Notes: generated by a model from the letters alone, not told the origin. Shown: positions 9,532-19,882, counted from the first letter of the stretch. The stretch: DNA of 64,000 nucleotides from Acidobacteriota bacterium (GCA_003225175.1 QIBA01000033.1:49200-113199), one strand, 5' to 3'. Numbers and translations: made by a program.

Positions 9532-11139
9532 TTGGACCAGGAATGTCTTCCCTTCCGTGATGTGCCCGGCACCTCCCGCCTTTTTCTCGATTTTCTACGC
9601 GGTGATCCACAGGCTCGGCCCTTCTATCCCACCTCCACACTCTCCTTAGACGAGCTCGCAGCTAGAGCTGGCAGCGTGAGCATCCCGGTTGACCGTCGGC
9701 AACGGGTCACGGACGTCCTGCTCAAACAAAATCTTGCCTGGAATGCAGGCCCGGAGGTTCTCAGCAACATCGAGAAACTTCGCGACGGAGCTTGTGCCGT
9801 TGTCAGCGGCCAGCAGATAGGTCTGTTTCTTGGACCGGCTTACACGCTTTATAAGGCCATCTCGATCATTCGGCTTTCACGCGAGCTCACGGCAAGAGGA
9901 GTGGAAGCGGTTCCGATCTTTTGGCTTGCCTCAGAGGACCACGATTTGGCCGAGGTAAACCATGTTTTCATGCCTGATACTCAGGGTGAGTTGCAGAGAC
10001 TGGAAACGTCTTCCGAAGGCTGCCCCGGTTGTCCGGTCGGGACTGTGGTTCTTGGAAATGACCTCGGATGGCTCGCGGACCGACTGCAGGGGCTTGTTGG
10101 CGAATCGGAGACGATTGACCTAGTGCGCTCGAGTTACAGTCCGGGAAAGACGCTCTCCTCTTCCTTCGCGGCTTTGATGAGCAAGATCTTCTCTCGATAT
10201 GGCTTGATCCTGCTGGAACCATCAGATAAAGAGCTCCATAAAATTGGTGCTCCGCTGCTGCGTTCGGCGGCCGAATACTCGGATGAGTTAACCCGCGCGC
10301 TGCTCTCACGATCAAAGGAGCTCGAAACAGCTGGTTATCATGCGCAGGTGAAGGTCACACAGGCGTCGACGCTTCTGTTTTTTTCCAGAGAGGAAAAGCG
10401 GCTCGCGATTCATCGGAAAAATGGAGCCTTCAGCGCCAACGGCCAGCAATGGTCCCAAAATGAGCTGCAGCGCCAGATTGAGTCTAATCCGGAATTATTC
10501 ACCGCAAATGTTTTGTTGAGACCGGTCCTGCAAGACTATCTGCTGCCGACAGCAGCGTACGTCGCTGGCCCCGCCGAGACCGCCTACTTTGCTCAGGTGC
10601 AGGTTGTTTACGAACGTCTGATGGGCCGGACCACGCCCGTTTGGCCTCGCTTCTCGACTACTTTGATCGAGGCGCGTCTCGCCAGCTGGATGCGCAAGTA
10701 CGGGCTCAGGCTGCGCGATGTGCTCCAACCTAAAGAAGACTTCCTGACGGCGCTGGCGCGGAGGACGATTCCCTCTGACATAAAAGATGATTTCGATCGT
10801 AGCCGCGAGCACCTCGAACGCCTGCTGACTCCACTACTCCGCGCTTTGGAAAAGCTCGATCCGACCGTCGGGTCGGCCGGCGAGATCGCGGCGCGCAAGA
10901 TGCGCCATCAACTTCAGCGACTGGAATCGCGAGCCGCACGCGCCCATCTCCGCCGCGAGCAGGTTCTGGACCGGCACGCGAGCATGCTCAGTTCACTGCT
11001 GTTTCCCGAAAGGGAACTTCAGGAGCGCCGGCTGGCGGGGATTTATTTTCTGGCTAAATATGGCGTCGACCTGATCGATCGTCTGCTCGAAGATTACCGT
11101 CCAGAATGCCACGACCATCAGGTGATTGCACTGGCGTAA
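9532..11139 (+). CDS. bshC: Bacillithiol biosynthesis cysteine-adding enzyme
   Basis: A 535-residue BshC, the last enzyme of bacillithiol synthesis, which couples cysteine to glucosaminyl-malate. The family segment VSGQQIGLFLGPAYTLYKA near residues 90-110 and the following SEDHDLAEVNH are diagnostic of the Rossmann-like core. The C-terminal ~100 residues are Arg/Glu-rich, matching the coiled coil of BshC. I accept the TTG at 9532 because GAGAGAGG lies just upstream and no in-frame ATG lies near. bshA and bshB are not in this window. Confidence 0.95.
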   Translation: MDQECLPFRDVPGTSRLFLDFLRGDPQARPFYPTSTLSLDELAARAGSVSIPVDRRQRVTDVLLKQNLAWNAGPEVLSNIEKLRDGACAVVSGQQIGLFLGPAYTLYKAISIIRLSRELTARGVEAVPIFWLASEDHDLAEVNHVFMPDTQGELQRLETSSEGCPGCPVGTVVLGNDLGWLADRLQGLVGESETIDLVRSSYSPGKTLSSSFAALMSKIFSRYGLILLEPSDKELHKIGAPLLRSAAEYSDELTRALLSRSKELETAGYHAQVKVTQASTLLFFSREEKRLAIHRKNGAFSANGQQWSQNELQRQIESNPELFTANVLLRPVLQDYLLPTAAYVAGPAETAYFAQVQVVYERLMGRTTPVWPRFSTTLIEARLASWMRKYGLRLRDVLQPKEDFLTALARRTIPSDIKDDFDRSREHLERLLTPLLRALEKLDPTVGSAGEIAARKMRHQLQRLESRAARAHLRREQVLDRHASMLSSLLFPERELQERRLAGIYFLAKYGVDLIDRLLEDYRPECHDHQVIALA

Positions 11140-11262
11140 CGGCTTCTTCAGAACGGTGCTGCGTATAATGTTTGGTATCTTTCGCCTCTAAATTGCGCCG
11201 CTACAACTCTGATATCTCGAAAAACAAGGGGGGATCAGGGTCGAATTGGCTGACAGGTTTGT

Positions 11263-12075
11263 ATGTCTCTTTTTTGGCTACGTATCGCCGTAGGTTTGTA
11301 TGGTCTCAGCATGCTCTACGCGCTCGTAGCGCTACTGCGACGCCGTGAAATTCTGTCGCGCGCAACTCTGCCAATCGCTGGCGTGGCGGTCACACTGCAT
11401 TTCGTCGCTTTAGTGGAGGCGTTCATTGCCGGTGGCATGGCCGGCAATCCGCTGCATCAGTCGGAATCATTGCTTGCTTTTCTTATGATGCTGCTGTTCA
11501 TCGGGGTCTTCTACTTATATAGAACAACATCACCGGGCATCGTCGTTTTACCGATCGCTTTCCTGTTATCACTTTCTGCCGCATTGGCACAGAGCGCCCC
11601 ACCGGTGATTTCACCTCTATTGCGTAATGGGTGGATCTACACACACATCATCCTGATCCTGGTGGGATATTCCGCGCTATTTTTCAGTTTCATCGCAAGC
11701 GTCCTTTATCTGCTACACGAACGCAGCCTGAAACGCAAAGACCTGAACGGAATCGCCGGAAAACTTCCGGCCCTGGAGACAATCGACAACATCGGTTATC
11801 GCCTGCTCCTCATCGGCTTCCCATTCATGACCATCGGACTAATCGCGGGTTCCGTGATTGCCCAGATGGAGTACGGGTCCAGTTATTTCCAGGATCCCAA
11901 GATCATCCTTAGCTTGCTGATGTGGGGCGTTTACACAGTGATGCTCTTCACGCGATGGAACTCCGGGTGGCGAGGACGCCGCGCCGCGTTGCTGTCTGCT
12001 TTTGCCTTCGCTGCTGCGCTTAGCGTCTGGGCAGCCAATTACTTCAGCGGCGTCCACAGGTTCGTCTCGCGATGA
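11263..12075 (+). CDS. HemX/CcsA-like cytochrome assembly membrane protein
   Basis: A 270-residue integral membrane protein with about eight hydrophobic segments, related to the cytochrome c assembly (CcsA/CcmC/HemX) superfamily. Conserved-looking histidines occur in the THIILILVGY segment and near the C-terminus (SGVHRF). The WWD haem motif of true CcsA is absent, so the HemX-like branch is the better fit. The stop overlaps the hemA start in an ATGA, as for hemX-hemA operons in other bacteria, where HemX influences GluTR level. Function as haem carrier or HemA modulator is inference. Confidence 0.85.
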   Translation: MSLFWLRIAVGLYGLSMLYALVALLRRREILSRATLPIAGVAVTLHFVALVEAFIAGGMAGNPLHQSESLLAFLMMLLFIGVFYLYRTTSPGIVVLPIAFLLSLSAALAQSAPPVISPLLRNGWIYTHIILILVGYSALFFSFIASVLYLLHERSLKRKDLNGIAGKLPALETIDNIGYRLLLIGFPFMTIGLIAGSVIAQMEYGSSYFQDPKIILSLLMWGVYTVMLFTRWNSGWRGRRAALLSAFAFAAALSVWAANYFSGVHRFVSR

Positions 12076-13463
12076 AGCTCCAACTCCTCGGCGTGAACCA
12101 CAAGACCGCTCCTGTCGAAGTACGTGAACGGCTCGCAGTTCCGGAGTGGCGTCTGGAGGAGGCTACACGGAAGTTGCTGCAGCATACCGGGGTCGCGGAG
12201 TGCGTTGTCTTCTCGACTTGCAACCGCGTGGAGTTTGCCGTGGCTTCTGAAAGCGGCGTTGATCTGCACAGCTTCATTCGCGACTACCTGCTGACTGATG
12301 TATCGGCATTGCGTGAGTATCTCTACGAACACAGCGGGGACGATGTCGTGCGACACGTCTTCCGCGTCGCAGCGAGTCTCGACTCGATGATCATAGGCGA
12401 GTCTCAGATCCTCGGACAGGTCAAGCATTCCTATGCCATCGGCAAAGCCGTAGGTTCAGTTCACTCGAACCTCGATGCCCTGCTCAGCCGCGCCTTTTCC
12501 GTAGCGAAGCGCGTGCGAACCGAAACCGCGATCGGCAGTTCCGTGGTATCTGTCGCATCCGTGGCAGTGGAACTGGCGAGGAAAATCTTCGGCAGCCTGC
12601 ATGGTCGAACGGTTTACGTCGTGGGCGCCGGTAAGATGAGTGAATTAGCTGCTCGCCATCTGCGATCGCACGGAGCCGAGACGATCTTTGTCTCCAATCG
12701 CACACATGAAAGCGCACTGAGAATGGCGGAGCGAGTAGGCGGCACGGCGATTCATTTTGATCAGCTCTACGGCACTGCCGATCAGGCCGACATCGTGATC
12801 ACCTCCACCGGAGCGCCTCACGCAATCTTCCGGCGGGACCACGGCGAGTTGTTCATGCATCGCCGCAAGAACCGTCCGATGTTTTTCATCGACATCGCGG
12901 TTCCGCGCGACGTGGATGCGAGCATGAGCCAGGTGGAAGGAATTTTCGTCTATGACATTGACGATCTTCAGCATGTAGTCGAAGCCAATGTGAGCGATCG
13001 CGGACGCGAGGCTGCGCGCGCCGAGCAGTTAGTCGAGGAAGAAGTCGAGCGCTTCAGGCGGCGCATCCAGAGCTTGGATGCTGTCCCGACGATCGTGGCT
13101 CTGCAGCAACGACTTGAACAGATTCGACAGTCCGAAGTCGATCGGCTTCGTGGCCGACTCGGTCCGCTTTCCCCGGAACAAGAGACTGCGATCGAGAACC
13201 TCACTCGAAGTATTGTGAACAAGATCCTGCACGCTCCCATCACGACGCTCAAAGGCTTTAGCGGATCCGACCAGCTTGCCTCAACCGCGGAGTTTCTGCG
13301 TTCCATCTTTGGAATCGAGAACGATGCTTCGCACTGGAATGGAGCATCAGGCATCTCTAAGGACGACATCTCGAAGGCTTCTGATAAGCCGCTGGATCAC
13401 ACGCTCTCCGTCGCCTCAGACGAGAACGAAATTGCCGAGCAGAAGCCCGGTTCTCGCCGCTAA
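12072..13463 (+). CDS. hemA: Glutamyl-tRNA reductase
   Basis: A 463-residue GluTR, which reduces glutamyl-tRNA(Glu) to glutamate-1-semialdehyde, the first step of C5-pathway haem synthesis. The nucleophile is the cysteine in FSTCNRVE near residue 50. [10 protein letters not shown] near 100, the NADPH-binding [11 protein letters not shown] near 185 and the C-terminal helical dimerisation domain are all present. The tail carries a ~45-residue polar extension past the usual end. Overlaps of 4 bases with the gene before and 1 base with hemC after (TAATG) show an operon with translational coupling. Confidence 0.97.
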   Translation: MKLQLLGVNHKTAPVEVRERLAVPEWRLEEATRKLLQHTGVAECVVFSTCNRVEFAVASESGVDLHSFIRDYLLTDVSALREYLYEHSGDDVVRHVFRVAASLDSMIIGESQILGQVKHSYAIGKAVGSVHSNLDALLSRAFSVAKRVRTETAIGSSVVSVASVAVELARKIFGSLHGRTVYVVGAGKMSELAARHLRSHGAETIFVSNRTHESALRMAERVGGTAIHFDQLYGTADQADIVITSTGAPHAIFRRDHGELFMHRRKNRPMFFIDIAVPRDVDASMSQVEGIFVYDIDDLQHVVEANVSDRGREAARAEQLVEEEVERFRRRIQSLDAVPTIVALQQRLEQIRQSEVDRLRGRLGPLSPEQETAIENLTRSIVNKILHAPITTLKGFSGSDQLASTAEFLRSIFGIENDASHWNGASGISKDDISKASDKPLDHTLSVASDENEIAEQKPGSRR

Positions 13464-14398
13464 TGGCTCGCCTTCGTATCGGATCACGTGGATCTCAACT
13501 TGCCCTGTGGCAAGCTAATCACATCGCCGCCCTTTTGCGGGGACGAGGGCACGATGTATCTATCGAGGTAATTAAGACCACCGGCGACAAGATTACGGAT
13601 GTAGCCTTGGCCAAGGTCGGGACCAAGGGTATGTTTACGAAAGAGATCGAAGAAGCCCTTTCGGAGCATCGTGTCGATCTCGCTGTGCACAGTCTGAAAG
13701 ACCTGCCTACGGAGCTCTCTCCCGGATTTCTGCTGGCGTCAGTACCAGAACGGGAAGATGCGCGAGATGCCTTCCTCTCTGTCCGCTATTCGCATCTTGA
13801 AAAGCTGCCAAAGAATGCGCGCCTCGGAACCAGCAGTCTGCGTCGCCAGGCACAGTTGCACTCACTCCGTGCCAACCTCGAGATCATTCCGCTTCGTGGT
13901 AACGTCGATACTCGACTGCGAAAGCTCCACAGCGGCGAGTTTGATGCGATCATTTTGGCGGCTGCTGGCGTGACCAGATTGGGACTGACTCAGATGGTCC
14001 GGCACCATTTCGAACCGACAGAGATATGTCCCGCTGCCGGACAGGGCGCACTCGCGATCGAGACTCGCGCAGACGACGCTGCGACGATCGAGACGGTAAC
14101 ATTCCTCGATCATCCGCACACGCGTGCAGCAGTCGCATGCGAACGAGCAACGCTGAATCGACTAGGCGGCGGATGCCAGGTCCCAATCGGAGCTTATGCG
14201 GAACCCACTCAGCGAGGCCTATTGCTCCAGGCCGTGGTCGCCAGTCCCGATGGAAGCTCGATCATTCGAGAAAAGAGAGAGGGGTCCGATCCAGAGCGGC
14301 TTGGAGTAGAAGTCGGGCAGGCCCTGCTCTCGCGAGGGGCCAGCAAAATCCTCGACACAGTTTACGGGAAAGAGGCTTCCGTACCTCAGCAACCGTAG
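13463..14398 (+). CDS. hemC: Porphobilinogen deaminase (hydroxymethylbilane synthase)
   Basis: A 311-residue enzyme that polymerises four porphobilinogens into hydroxymethylbilane. [13 protein letters not shown] opens the protein, KTTGDKI follows at ~35, and the dipyrromethane cofactor cysteine lies in [12 protein letters not shown] near residue 235. The catalytic Asp segment HSLKDLPT is near 80. The start overlaps the last base of the hemA stop. Length and motif spacing are normal. Confidence 0.97.
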   Translation: MARLRIGSRGSQLALWQANHIAALLRGRGHDVSIEVIKTTGDKITDVALAKVGTKGMFTKEIEEALSEHRVDLAVHSLKDLPTELSPGFLLASVPEREDARDAFLSVRYSHLEKLPKNARLGTSSLRRQAQLHSLRANLEIIPLRGNVDTRLRKLHSGEFDAIILAAAGVTRLGLTQMVRHHFEPTEICPAAGQGALAIETRADDAATIETVTFLDHPHTRAAVACERATLNRLGGGCQVPIGAYAEPTQRGLLLQAVVASPDGSSIIREKREGSDPERLGVEVGQALLSRGASKILDTVYGKEASVPQQP

Positions 14399-14415
14399 TA
14401 TCCTGCTTTCTTCGC

Positions 14416-15255
14416 ATGGCAATGGCAAAGAAGAAACCCGTCGATCCCCAGGCGCACCGCGTGGCAGAGTTGGTCACTTCCGGCCCGCTGGCCGGCAAGC
14501 TCATTGTTGTGACACGCGCTCACAGACAAGCCGATGACCTTTGTTCTTTGCTGAAACAATTTGGTGCAGAGGTGATTGAAGCACCCGTCATCGAGATCCG
14601 CGAACCGGATTCATATGATGCGCTCGACACCGCACTTAAGGGCATCCTTCAATACGACTGGCTGATCCTCACCAGCGTGAACGGAGTGGAAGCGATGTTT
14701 TCGCGGCTCGAGCCGCTCGGCCTGAGTATCGATTCGCTCCAACATCTGAAGATTGCAGCCATCGGCCCGGCCACGGAACAGCGCATTCAGGATCATGGGC
14801 TGGTTGTGGACGTTGTGCCTCCCCAGTACGTCGCTGAAGAAATCGTACGATCTCTCCGAAAGCTCGTAAAGAGCGAGAAAGTTCTGCTGGTTCGAGCGAA
14901 GGTTGCGCGCGACGTAATTCCCGACGAACTACGCGCGGCAGGCGCACACGTCGACGTAGTAGAGGCTTATCAAAGTGCAATTCCCGAGAATGCGAAGTCG
15001 CGCATGCAAAGTGTCTTCACTGATCGTCCACTTCCGGATGCCATCACTTTCACAAGCTCCTCGACCGTGCAGAACTTCTTTACGGTTGTGGTCGGCACGG
15101 ACATTCCCACGAAGCTTTCGCAGGTGAAGTTTGCCTCGATTGGCCCCGTGACTTCAGGCACGATGCGTGAATATGGATTGCGCGTAGACGTTGAAGCCGA
15201 TGAGTATACGATGGAAGGCCTCACTCAGGCCCTTGTGAGGCACTTCGGGAACTGA
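14416..15255 (+). CDS. hemD: Uroporphyrinogen-III synthase
   Basis: A 279-residue HemD that closes hydroxymethylbilane with ring-D inversion. The family is poorly conserved, but the two-lobed pattern is clear: GKLIVVTRAHRQADDL near residue 35, DWLILTSVNGVEAMF near 95, AIGPATEQRI near 125, and TFTSSSTVQNF near 215. The position directly after hemC supports the call. The same frame is open back to 14026 inside hemC, but the ATG at 14416 gives a normal N-terminus; another ATG lies two codons on. hemB and later haem genes are not in the window. Confidence 0.93.
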   Translation: MAMAKKKPVDPQAHRVAELVTSGPLAGKLIVVTRAHRQADDLCSLLKQFGAEVIEAPVIEIREPDSYDALDTALKGILQYDWLILTSVNGVEAMFSRLEPLGLSIDSLQHLKIAAIGPATEQRIQDHGLVVDVVPPQYVAEEIVRSLRKLVKSEKVLLVRAKVARDVIPDELRAAGAHVDVVEAYQSAIPENAKSRMQSVFTDRPLPDAITFTSSSTVQNFFTVVVGTDIPTKLSQVKFASIGPVTSGTMREYGLRVDVEADEYTMEGLTQALVRHFGN

Positions 15256-15286
15256 TCAAAGCCCCGCGCTGACATCAAAACGGCGC

Positions 15287-15967
15287 CTATCTGTTCGCAA
15301 AGTTGTATTTTTTCTTTGGACCCTCGGAAGCGTAGAAGCCAGCTAGCGACGCCAAGGCATCCAAGCTGGTTGGGTCAGCTTGAAAGGCCTTCAGATACAA
15401 ATCTTCCAAATCGCCATTCTTTTTCTCTATGCGAGCGAGCTGCGCTTGCGCTAGATAGCCCTTTGATCGGTCGATTTTGCCAATCTGATTGGCAAATTGA
15501 TGCGCTTTCTCTTTGCTACCGCCCAGCATGGCAGGCGACTGCTCGTAATACATCATCATCCCGAAAAGGCAATTGGGATTCGCTGGCTCGAGTTTCAAAG
15601 CGGTTTCCAGTTCAGCGCGTATTCGTTTCGCTAGCGAGATTTTTCTGAAGAACTTCGCATGATTTGTTTCCTCACTCAGCACACTGGCGAGCTGCAAATG
15701 GTAGGCCGCCTTCTTCGAATTGGCTTTCACTGCAGCTTCGGCTAGCTGCAGAGCTTCGTTGTGATTTCCCAGATTCTGCTTAAATCTTGATTGAAAATAT
15801 AAAATTGTTGCGTCGTAATCCTCGTCAGCAGAAATCGCTTGAAATAATTGTCCGAAATTCGCCTCCTGAGGATGGAAAGCGTTACCATTTTGGGAATGGA
15901 CGCACGTCGAGAAGACAGCTAAGACTACAACGCACAAAAGAGAGCGGGGCGGCAGAAGAAACTCCAA
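15287..15967 (-). CDS. Secreted TPR protein, paralogue of the protein at 21322
   Basis: A 226-residue protein with a TTG start and an N-terminal signal peptide (LLCVVVLAVFSTCVHSQ). The rest is tetratricopeptide-like helices. Residues ~105-220 match the protein at 21322-22296 in order: SLAKRIRAELETALKLEP, the PAMLGG...KA segment, and the ALASLAGFY end. It stops where the paralogue continues for another ~110 residues, so it may be a short family member or a C-terminally truncated one. Probably periplasmic, with a protein-interaction role. Confidence 0.7.
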   Translation of the reverse strand: MEFLLPPRSLLCVVVLAVFSTCVHSQNGNAFHPQEANFGQLFQAISADEDYDATILYFQSRFKQNLGNHNEALQLAEAAVKANSKKAAYHLQLASVLSEETNHAKFFRKISLAKRIRAELETALKLEPANPNCLFGMMMYYEQSPAMLGGSKEKAHQFANQIGKIDRSKGYLAQAQLARIEKKNGDLEDLYLKAFQADPTSLDALASLAGFYASEGPKKKYNFANR

Positions 15968-16068
15968 ACTGACCTGCCGCAGAGCATAGCATGATCGTCT
16001 GCCAGGAGCGCAAAGTTGACGCGTGAATTTGGACTACGTGAAAGTCCCTAATTCATATCGTCCGCGCA

Positions 16069-17280
16069 TCAAATGCTGTCCCGCATGCGTTGCATCTCTT
16101 TCCGTCTTTCCGCGGAGAATGCTCGGACTTCCTCCAGCGGATAAGTGGTTCCTCGCCACACGATTCCGCCGTGCACGAGTGAGCTTATGGCGGAATTCAG
16201 CAACGTACAGATGAACATGACCGTGGATAGTGGATGAGTCAAGAAGAACCAAGCGGACATTCCGAACTGACGCCCCATTCGCCAATAAAGTAAAGCGATC
16301 GAGAAGACGCCTACGCCGAATCCAAACTTCGCAATTCCAGGAGCGAGACCTAGTCCGACCCACGGACCCAACTGATAGATTGCCGCCGCTATAGAGGCCA
16401 AGACCGCTAGCCGCCATCTGAAATGCAGCAGGCTGAAAGCGTTCTTGCGCAAATTTCGCACCACGCCCAACGCCCCCTCTGCCCATCGCAAGCGAACGAG
16501 ATTGTTACCTACTACGCAATCCTGCCTCAGACGATGGCCCTTGACGGCTCCCCCAAGTCTTAGATCATCGATCACTTCCATGCGCAGCGCCTGATACGTA
16601 CCGAGTTTCTCGTAGGCGCGGCGTCGAATTAGATTGAATGCCCCGGCTCCAATAAAATCGGGCGCGTCACGATCCTTCACCCTCCACGGGCGCAGCAGGA
16701 GCGATGAAGCGATGCCAAAGAAGCCCAGCATCATGCGCTCGCCGAATCCATTCATGATCAGCGTGGGAAAGACTACAAGGTGATCCGTAAGCGTTGATTC
16801 GCCATAGGCGAGAGTGCGTCGCAGGGCGTCTTCACGAAAAATAACATCGCCGTCCGTGAATAGGATCCAATCGCTCTGCGTTTCGCTGGCACCACGCCAC
16901 ATCGCGTGAGTTTTCCCCAACCATCCGGGAGGCAGCTCACTGATATGTAATACGCGAAGTTTTCCCGGCGATTCTGTTTCGACCTCATCCATGATCGATC
17001 CCGTAGCATCGGTGGACCGATCATCCACAGCAAGAGTCTGCAGATTCGGATAATCCTGAGCTATCAAGGAGCGCAGGCATCGGTTGATGGTTGCACCCTC
17101 GTTCCGCGCTGGAACGATCACCGCAACAGTTGGCTGTGGCCCTTCAGGTCGAGGTAGCCTGTCCCATTCTGGACTGGTCACATCCGCAAGTTTGGCCATA
17201 CCAAAGGCAGTGCGAAGCGAACGCCGCAGCCAGTCTGCTCCGAGCAGTATGCCGCTAATGAGCCAGATCCAGCGGCTCAA
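16069..17280 (-). CDS. Family 2 glycosyltransferase, HpnB-like, membrane-bound
   Basis: A 403-residue GT2 enzyme with a hydrophobic N-terminal anchor, a GT-A catalytic domain and about three C-terminal membrane helices. VAVIVPARNEG near residue 55, the DDRSTD acceptor-side motif near 90 and FTDGDVIF near 140 are the nucleotide-sugar and metal sites; a later EVIDD-type segment may supply the base. The organisation resembles the hopene-associated HpnB glycosyltransferases, but no hopanoid genes are present here. The start overlaps the upstream MFS gene by 4 bases, so they are co-translated. Confidence 0.85.
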   Translation of the reverse strand: MSRWIWLISGILLGADWLRRSLRTAFGMAKLADVTSPEWDRLPRPEGPQPTVAVIVPARNEGATINRCLRSLIAQDYPNLQTLAVDDRSTDATGSIMDEVETESPGKLRVLHISELPPGWLGKTHAMWRGASETQSDWILFTDGDVIFREDALRRTLAYGESTLTDHLVVFPTLIMNGFGERMMLGFFGIASSLLLRPWRVKDRDAPDFIGAGAFNLIRRRAYEKLGTYQALRMEVIDDLRLGGAVKGHRLRQDCVVGNNLVRLRWAEGALGVVRNLRKNAFSLLHFRWRLAVLASIAAAIYQLGPWVGLGLAPGIAKFGFGVGVFSIALLYWRMGRQFGMSAWFFLTHPLSTVMFICTLLNSAISSLVHGGIVWRGTTYPLEEVRAFSAERRKEMQRMRDSI

Positions 17281-18512
17281 GCCGAGGCTCCTACAAGCTC
17301 CCGCTCCTGCGTTCGCGGCGGGGCGAAGCGAGTGCCCATGAAAAGAATGCCGGCCGACACAACCATCGCAACCAATGTAACGGAAAAACCAAGCCGCAGG
17401 CTGCTGCGATCAGAGATGGCCCCGATAAGAACCGGAGAAAACGCATCTCCAAAAAGATGAATGATGAACAAATTTATGCCAATCGCCGTAGCCCGAATCG
17501 GAGCGGCGACTGAATTCACGATGGCGGCGTTTAAGGGTCCTGTGTTCAGAAAGAGGAAAAACTCAGCGATCGCGAGTGACGGAAAAATCCAAGCCGGGTG
17601 TCCATAGAAGGCGTAGACTGCGCCGGGGAGAGCAAGTAAAGCGCTGAGTCCCGATATTGCATAATATGCTCCTCGCGAACGGCGCAGCCAGATATCTCCC
17701 AGCCAACCACCAACCGCTGTTCCGGCCAGTCCATCAATCACTGTGATCAGTCCAAAGTAGTAGTTTGCTCTATCGAGCGGTATGCCTCTCTCGCGCTCAA
17801 GGAATGTCGGCATCCACACGGAGATTCCGCCTATGGCGAAGGTCATCATTGCGAGACCGAGAGTAGCTGTCCAGAACGCTGGATTGCGCAGCAGCCCTCG
17901 AAAGGATGTGCGCTCAACCGTGTGCAGGGCGACTTCACTCTCGCCCCGCAGCGGCTCATCCGCTGCAAAGTAAAACCAGACAGCGACAATGAATCCCGGA
18001 ATGGCACACACGTAAAAAGGAGAGCGCCATCCATATCGAGTTCCGAGAGCGCCCCCAATTATGTAGCCTAGAGCTGCGCCCATCGGGATCGCCAGATAGA
18101 AAAAAGATAGAACCCGTCCCCGCTTTTCCGGCGGAAACAGGTCGGCAATGTAGGCCGGGGCGATCAGCGAAAAAGTCGCCTCTCCAACTCCGACGACAGT
18201 GTGGCGAATCAGGAGAGAAGTGAAGTTATATGTCACCGCTGTCAGGAGAGTTGCGGCACTCCAGATCAGTGCGCCGATGGCCATTATTGTCTTGCGCGAT
18301 TTCCTGTCTGCAAGAAATCCAACGCCTGGCGCGACACACATGTAGAAGAGGATGAACACCATCGTCAGTGCGCCTAGCGCGGTGTCGGAGGGATGGAACT
18401 CCCGCTTGATCAACGGTTGAACAGCAGGCAGGATATAGCGGTCGATGTAGTTGAGAAAATTGAGGGCGGTGAGCAGTGCAAGTGCAAGCAGCGGTCGCGT
18501 GGCGCGCTGCAT
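17277..18512 (-). CDS. Major facilitator superfamily transporter (spinster-like)
   Basis: A 411-residue MFS protein with 12 predicted membrane helices. Motif A appears as GFLADRKSRKT near residue 70, and the N-terminus shows the NFLNYIDRYILPAVQP segment found in spinster-type and hexuronate-type carriers. It starts 2 bases after queF and overlaps the glycosyltransferase gene, forming a three-gene minus-strand unit. The substrate is unknown. A role in moving a queuosine precursor or a lipid product is conceivable only from position. Confidence 0.85.
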   Translation of the reverse strand: MQRATRPLLALALLTALNFLNYIDRYILPAVQPLIKREFHPSDTALGALTMVFILFYMCVAPGVGFLADRKSRKTIMAIGALIWSAATLLTAVTYNFTSLLIRHTVVGVGEATFSLIAPAYIADLFPPEKRGRVLSFFYLAIPMGAALGYIIGGALGTRYGWRSPFYVCAIPGFIVAVWFYFAADEPLRGESEVALHTVERTSFRGLLRNPAFWTATLGLAMMTFAIGGISVWMPTFLERERGIPLDRANYYFGLITVIDGLAGTAVGGWLGDIWLRRSRGAYYAISGLSALLALPGAVYAFYGHPAWIFPSLAIAEFFLFLNTGPLNAAIVNSVAAPIRATAIGINLFIIHLFGDAFSPVLIGAISDRSSLRLGFSVTLVAMVVSAGILFMGTRFAPPRTQERELVGASA

Positions 18513-18514
18513 CT

Positions 18515-18931
18515 TCAGGAACGTTCCTTAGAACCCGCTGCTGGACGCGGCCAGCGTGCCTCAACCGTTGTTCCGATTCCGCCTCGCGGACGAAAGACGC
18601 CTCGTACTACCGCCCATTCCGGATCGGCGGCGCTCACAATATCTTCGAGCACGCGATTCACAATGTTTTCCTGGAAGATACCGAGGTTGCGATAGCAGGT
18701 CAGATATTCCTTTAGCGACTTCAATTCGAGACAGCGTTTACGTGGCATATAACGGATTGTGAGAAGGCCGAAATCAGGCAATCCTGTTTTCGGACATACG
18801 GATGTGAATTCCGGTATATCAATGTCTATCTCATAAGCGGGAAATTGATTCGGCCAGGTCTCGATTTCAGGAAAGGCAAAATCCAATCCGGACTTTGCAT
18901 GTTCTGGCGTGTATGCGGGAGCTCGGGACAT
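18515..18931 (-). CDS. queF: NADPH-dependent preQ0 reductase
   Basis: A 138-residue type I QueF that reduces 7-cyano-7-deazaguanine to preQ1 for queuosine in tRNA. The catalytic cysteine is in FTSVCPKTGLPDF near residue 55, and the QueF signature ELKSLKEYLTCYRN near 80 is intact. The C-terminal FRPRGG segment is also family-typical. An AGGGAGG sequence directly abuts the ATG, unusually close; no better start is visible. Other queuosine genes are not in the window. Confidence 0.95.
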   Translation of the reverse strand: MSRAPAYTPEHAKSGLDFAFPEIETWPNQFPAYEIDIDIPEFTSVCPKTGLPDFGLLTIRYMPRKRCLELKSLKEYLTCYRNLGIFQENIVNRVLEDIVSAADPEWAVVRGVFRPRGGIGTTVEARWPRPAAGSKERS

Positions 18932-18985
18932 CCTCCCTATTGTAACGGTGCTTGGTACAGACGCCGCATGCTGCGTCTACACCAA

Positions 18986-19882
18986 TCAGGCAGCCTTGGG
19001 CATCTCGACTGCCTGCCCAGGTGCGACGCGCTGCTGTCCTTGCAGTCTCTTGCCCTCGGCTTTCAGAAGCTCTGCGTTCAACTCAGCCCCGATCAGAATC
19101 GCGATGCTGCTCACGTACAGCCAGAACAAGAGAGCGATGACGGCGCCGATCGTCCCATAGGTTTTGTTGTAGTTGGCGAAGTGCGATACATAGACGTTTA
19201 CGGCAGCCGAAATCAGAATCCAGAGCACTGTTCCGAGAAGCGCGCCTGGCAGCGTGTGCTTGAACCTCTGCTTCACATTGGGTCCGAAGAAGTACAGCAG
19301 CTCCATCGAGAGCACAATGCAGAGTCCAATGATGCCCCAACGCAGGAGCGGCCAACTCCGCTCGAATACATATGAGAGGTGAAGGACATTGCTCAGGAAG
19401 TGACCACCGCGGTCGCCCACCATCGTGAGCAACATGGCAATCGCCATCAGGCCACCGGTCATAAACGTCAGTTCCACAGCCAGCAGTCGCTGTTTCAGCA
19501 TTTGCCGGCTGGTACGGGCATCGTAGGCGATGTCGAGCGCATCGATCATTGCCGAGAAACCGCCCGAAGCAGCCCATATGGTCCCGGCAAGCCCAATCGA
19601 GAGTAATCCTCCGCGATTCGGGGTTAGTACGCTCTGGAGAATCCTGCGAACCAATCCCATTGCCTCAGATGGAACGAAACGGGCGGCGAAGTCCATGCTC
19701 TGGTTGAACAAGTTAGGAATGGGCAGGTAACCGAGCAGCGTGGCCAACGCAATGAGGAGGGGAAACAGCGACAGAAGGAAGTAGTAGGAAAGCCCGGCCG
19801 CCATGTTCAGCACACGTGTGCGTTGCACTTCGCGGTACACGGCTACGGTGACTTCTCTGGCTCTTCGCAGTCCAATTCCCAT
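18986..19882 (-). CDS. YihY/virulence factor BrkB family membrane protein
   Basis: A 298-residue protein with about six membrane helices. The family pattern is seen in LSYYFLLSLFPLLIALATLLGY near residue 30 and in the C-terminal YNKTYGTIGAVIALLFWLY segment, followed by the conserved GAELNAEL. Members were once called RNase BN in error; their real function is unresolved. It has its own start and is separated from queF by about 55 bp. Confidence 0.92.
   Translation of the reverse strand: MGIGLRRAREVTVAVYREVQRTRVLNMAAGLSYYFLLSLFPLLIALATLLGYLPIPNLFNQSMDFAARFVPSEAMGLVRRILQSVLTPNRGGLLSIGLAGTIWAASGGFSAMIDALDIAYDARTSRQMLKQRLLAVELTFMTGGLMAIAMLLTMVGDRGGHFLSNVLHLSYVFERSWPLLRWGIIGLCIVLSMELLYFFGPNVKQRFKHTLPGALLGTVLWILISAAVNVYVSHFANYNKTYGTIGAVIALLFWLYVSSIAILIGAELNAELLKAEGKRLQGQQRVAPGQAVEMPKAA

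Noticed and set aside
14026..14415. N-terminal extension of hemD inside hemC
   Set aside because: The segment is low-complexity Arg/Ser-rich and is the other frame of hemC.
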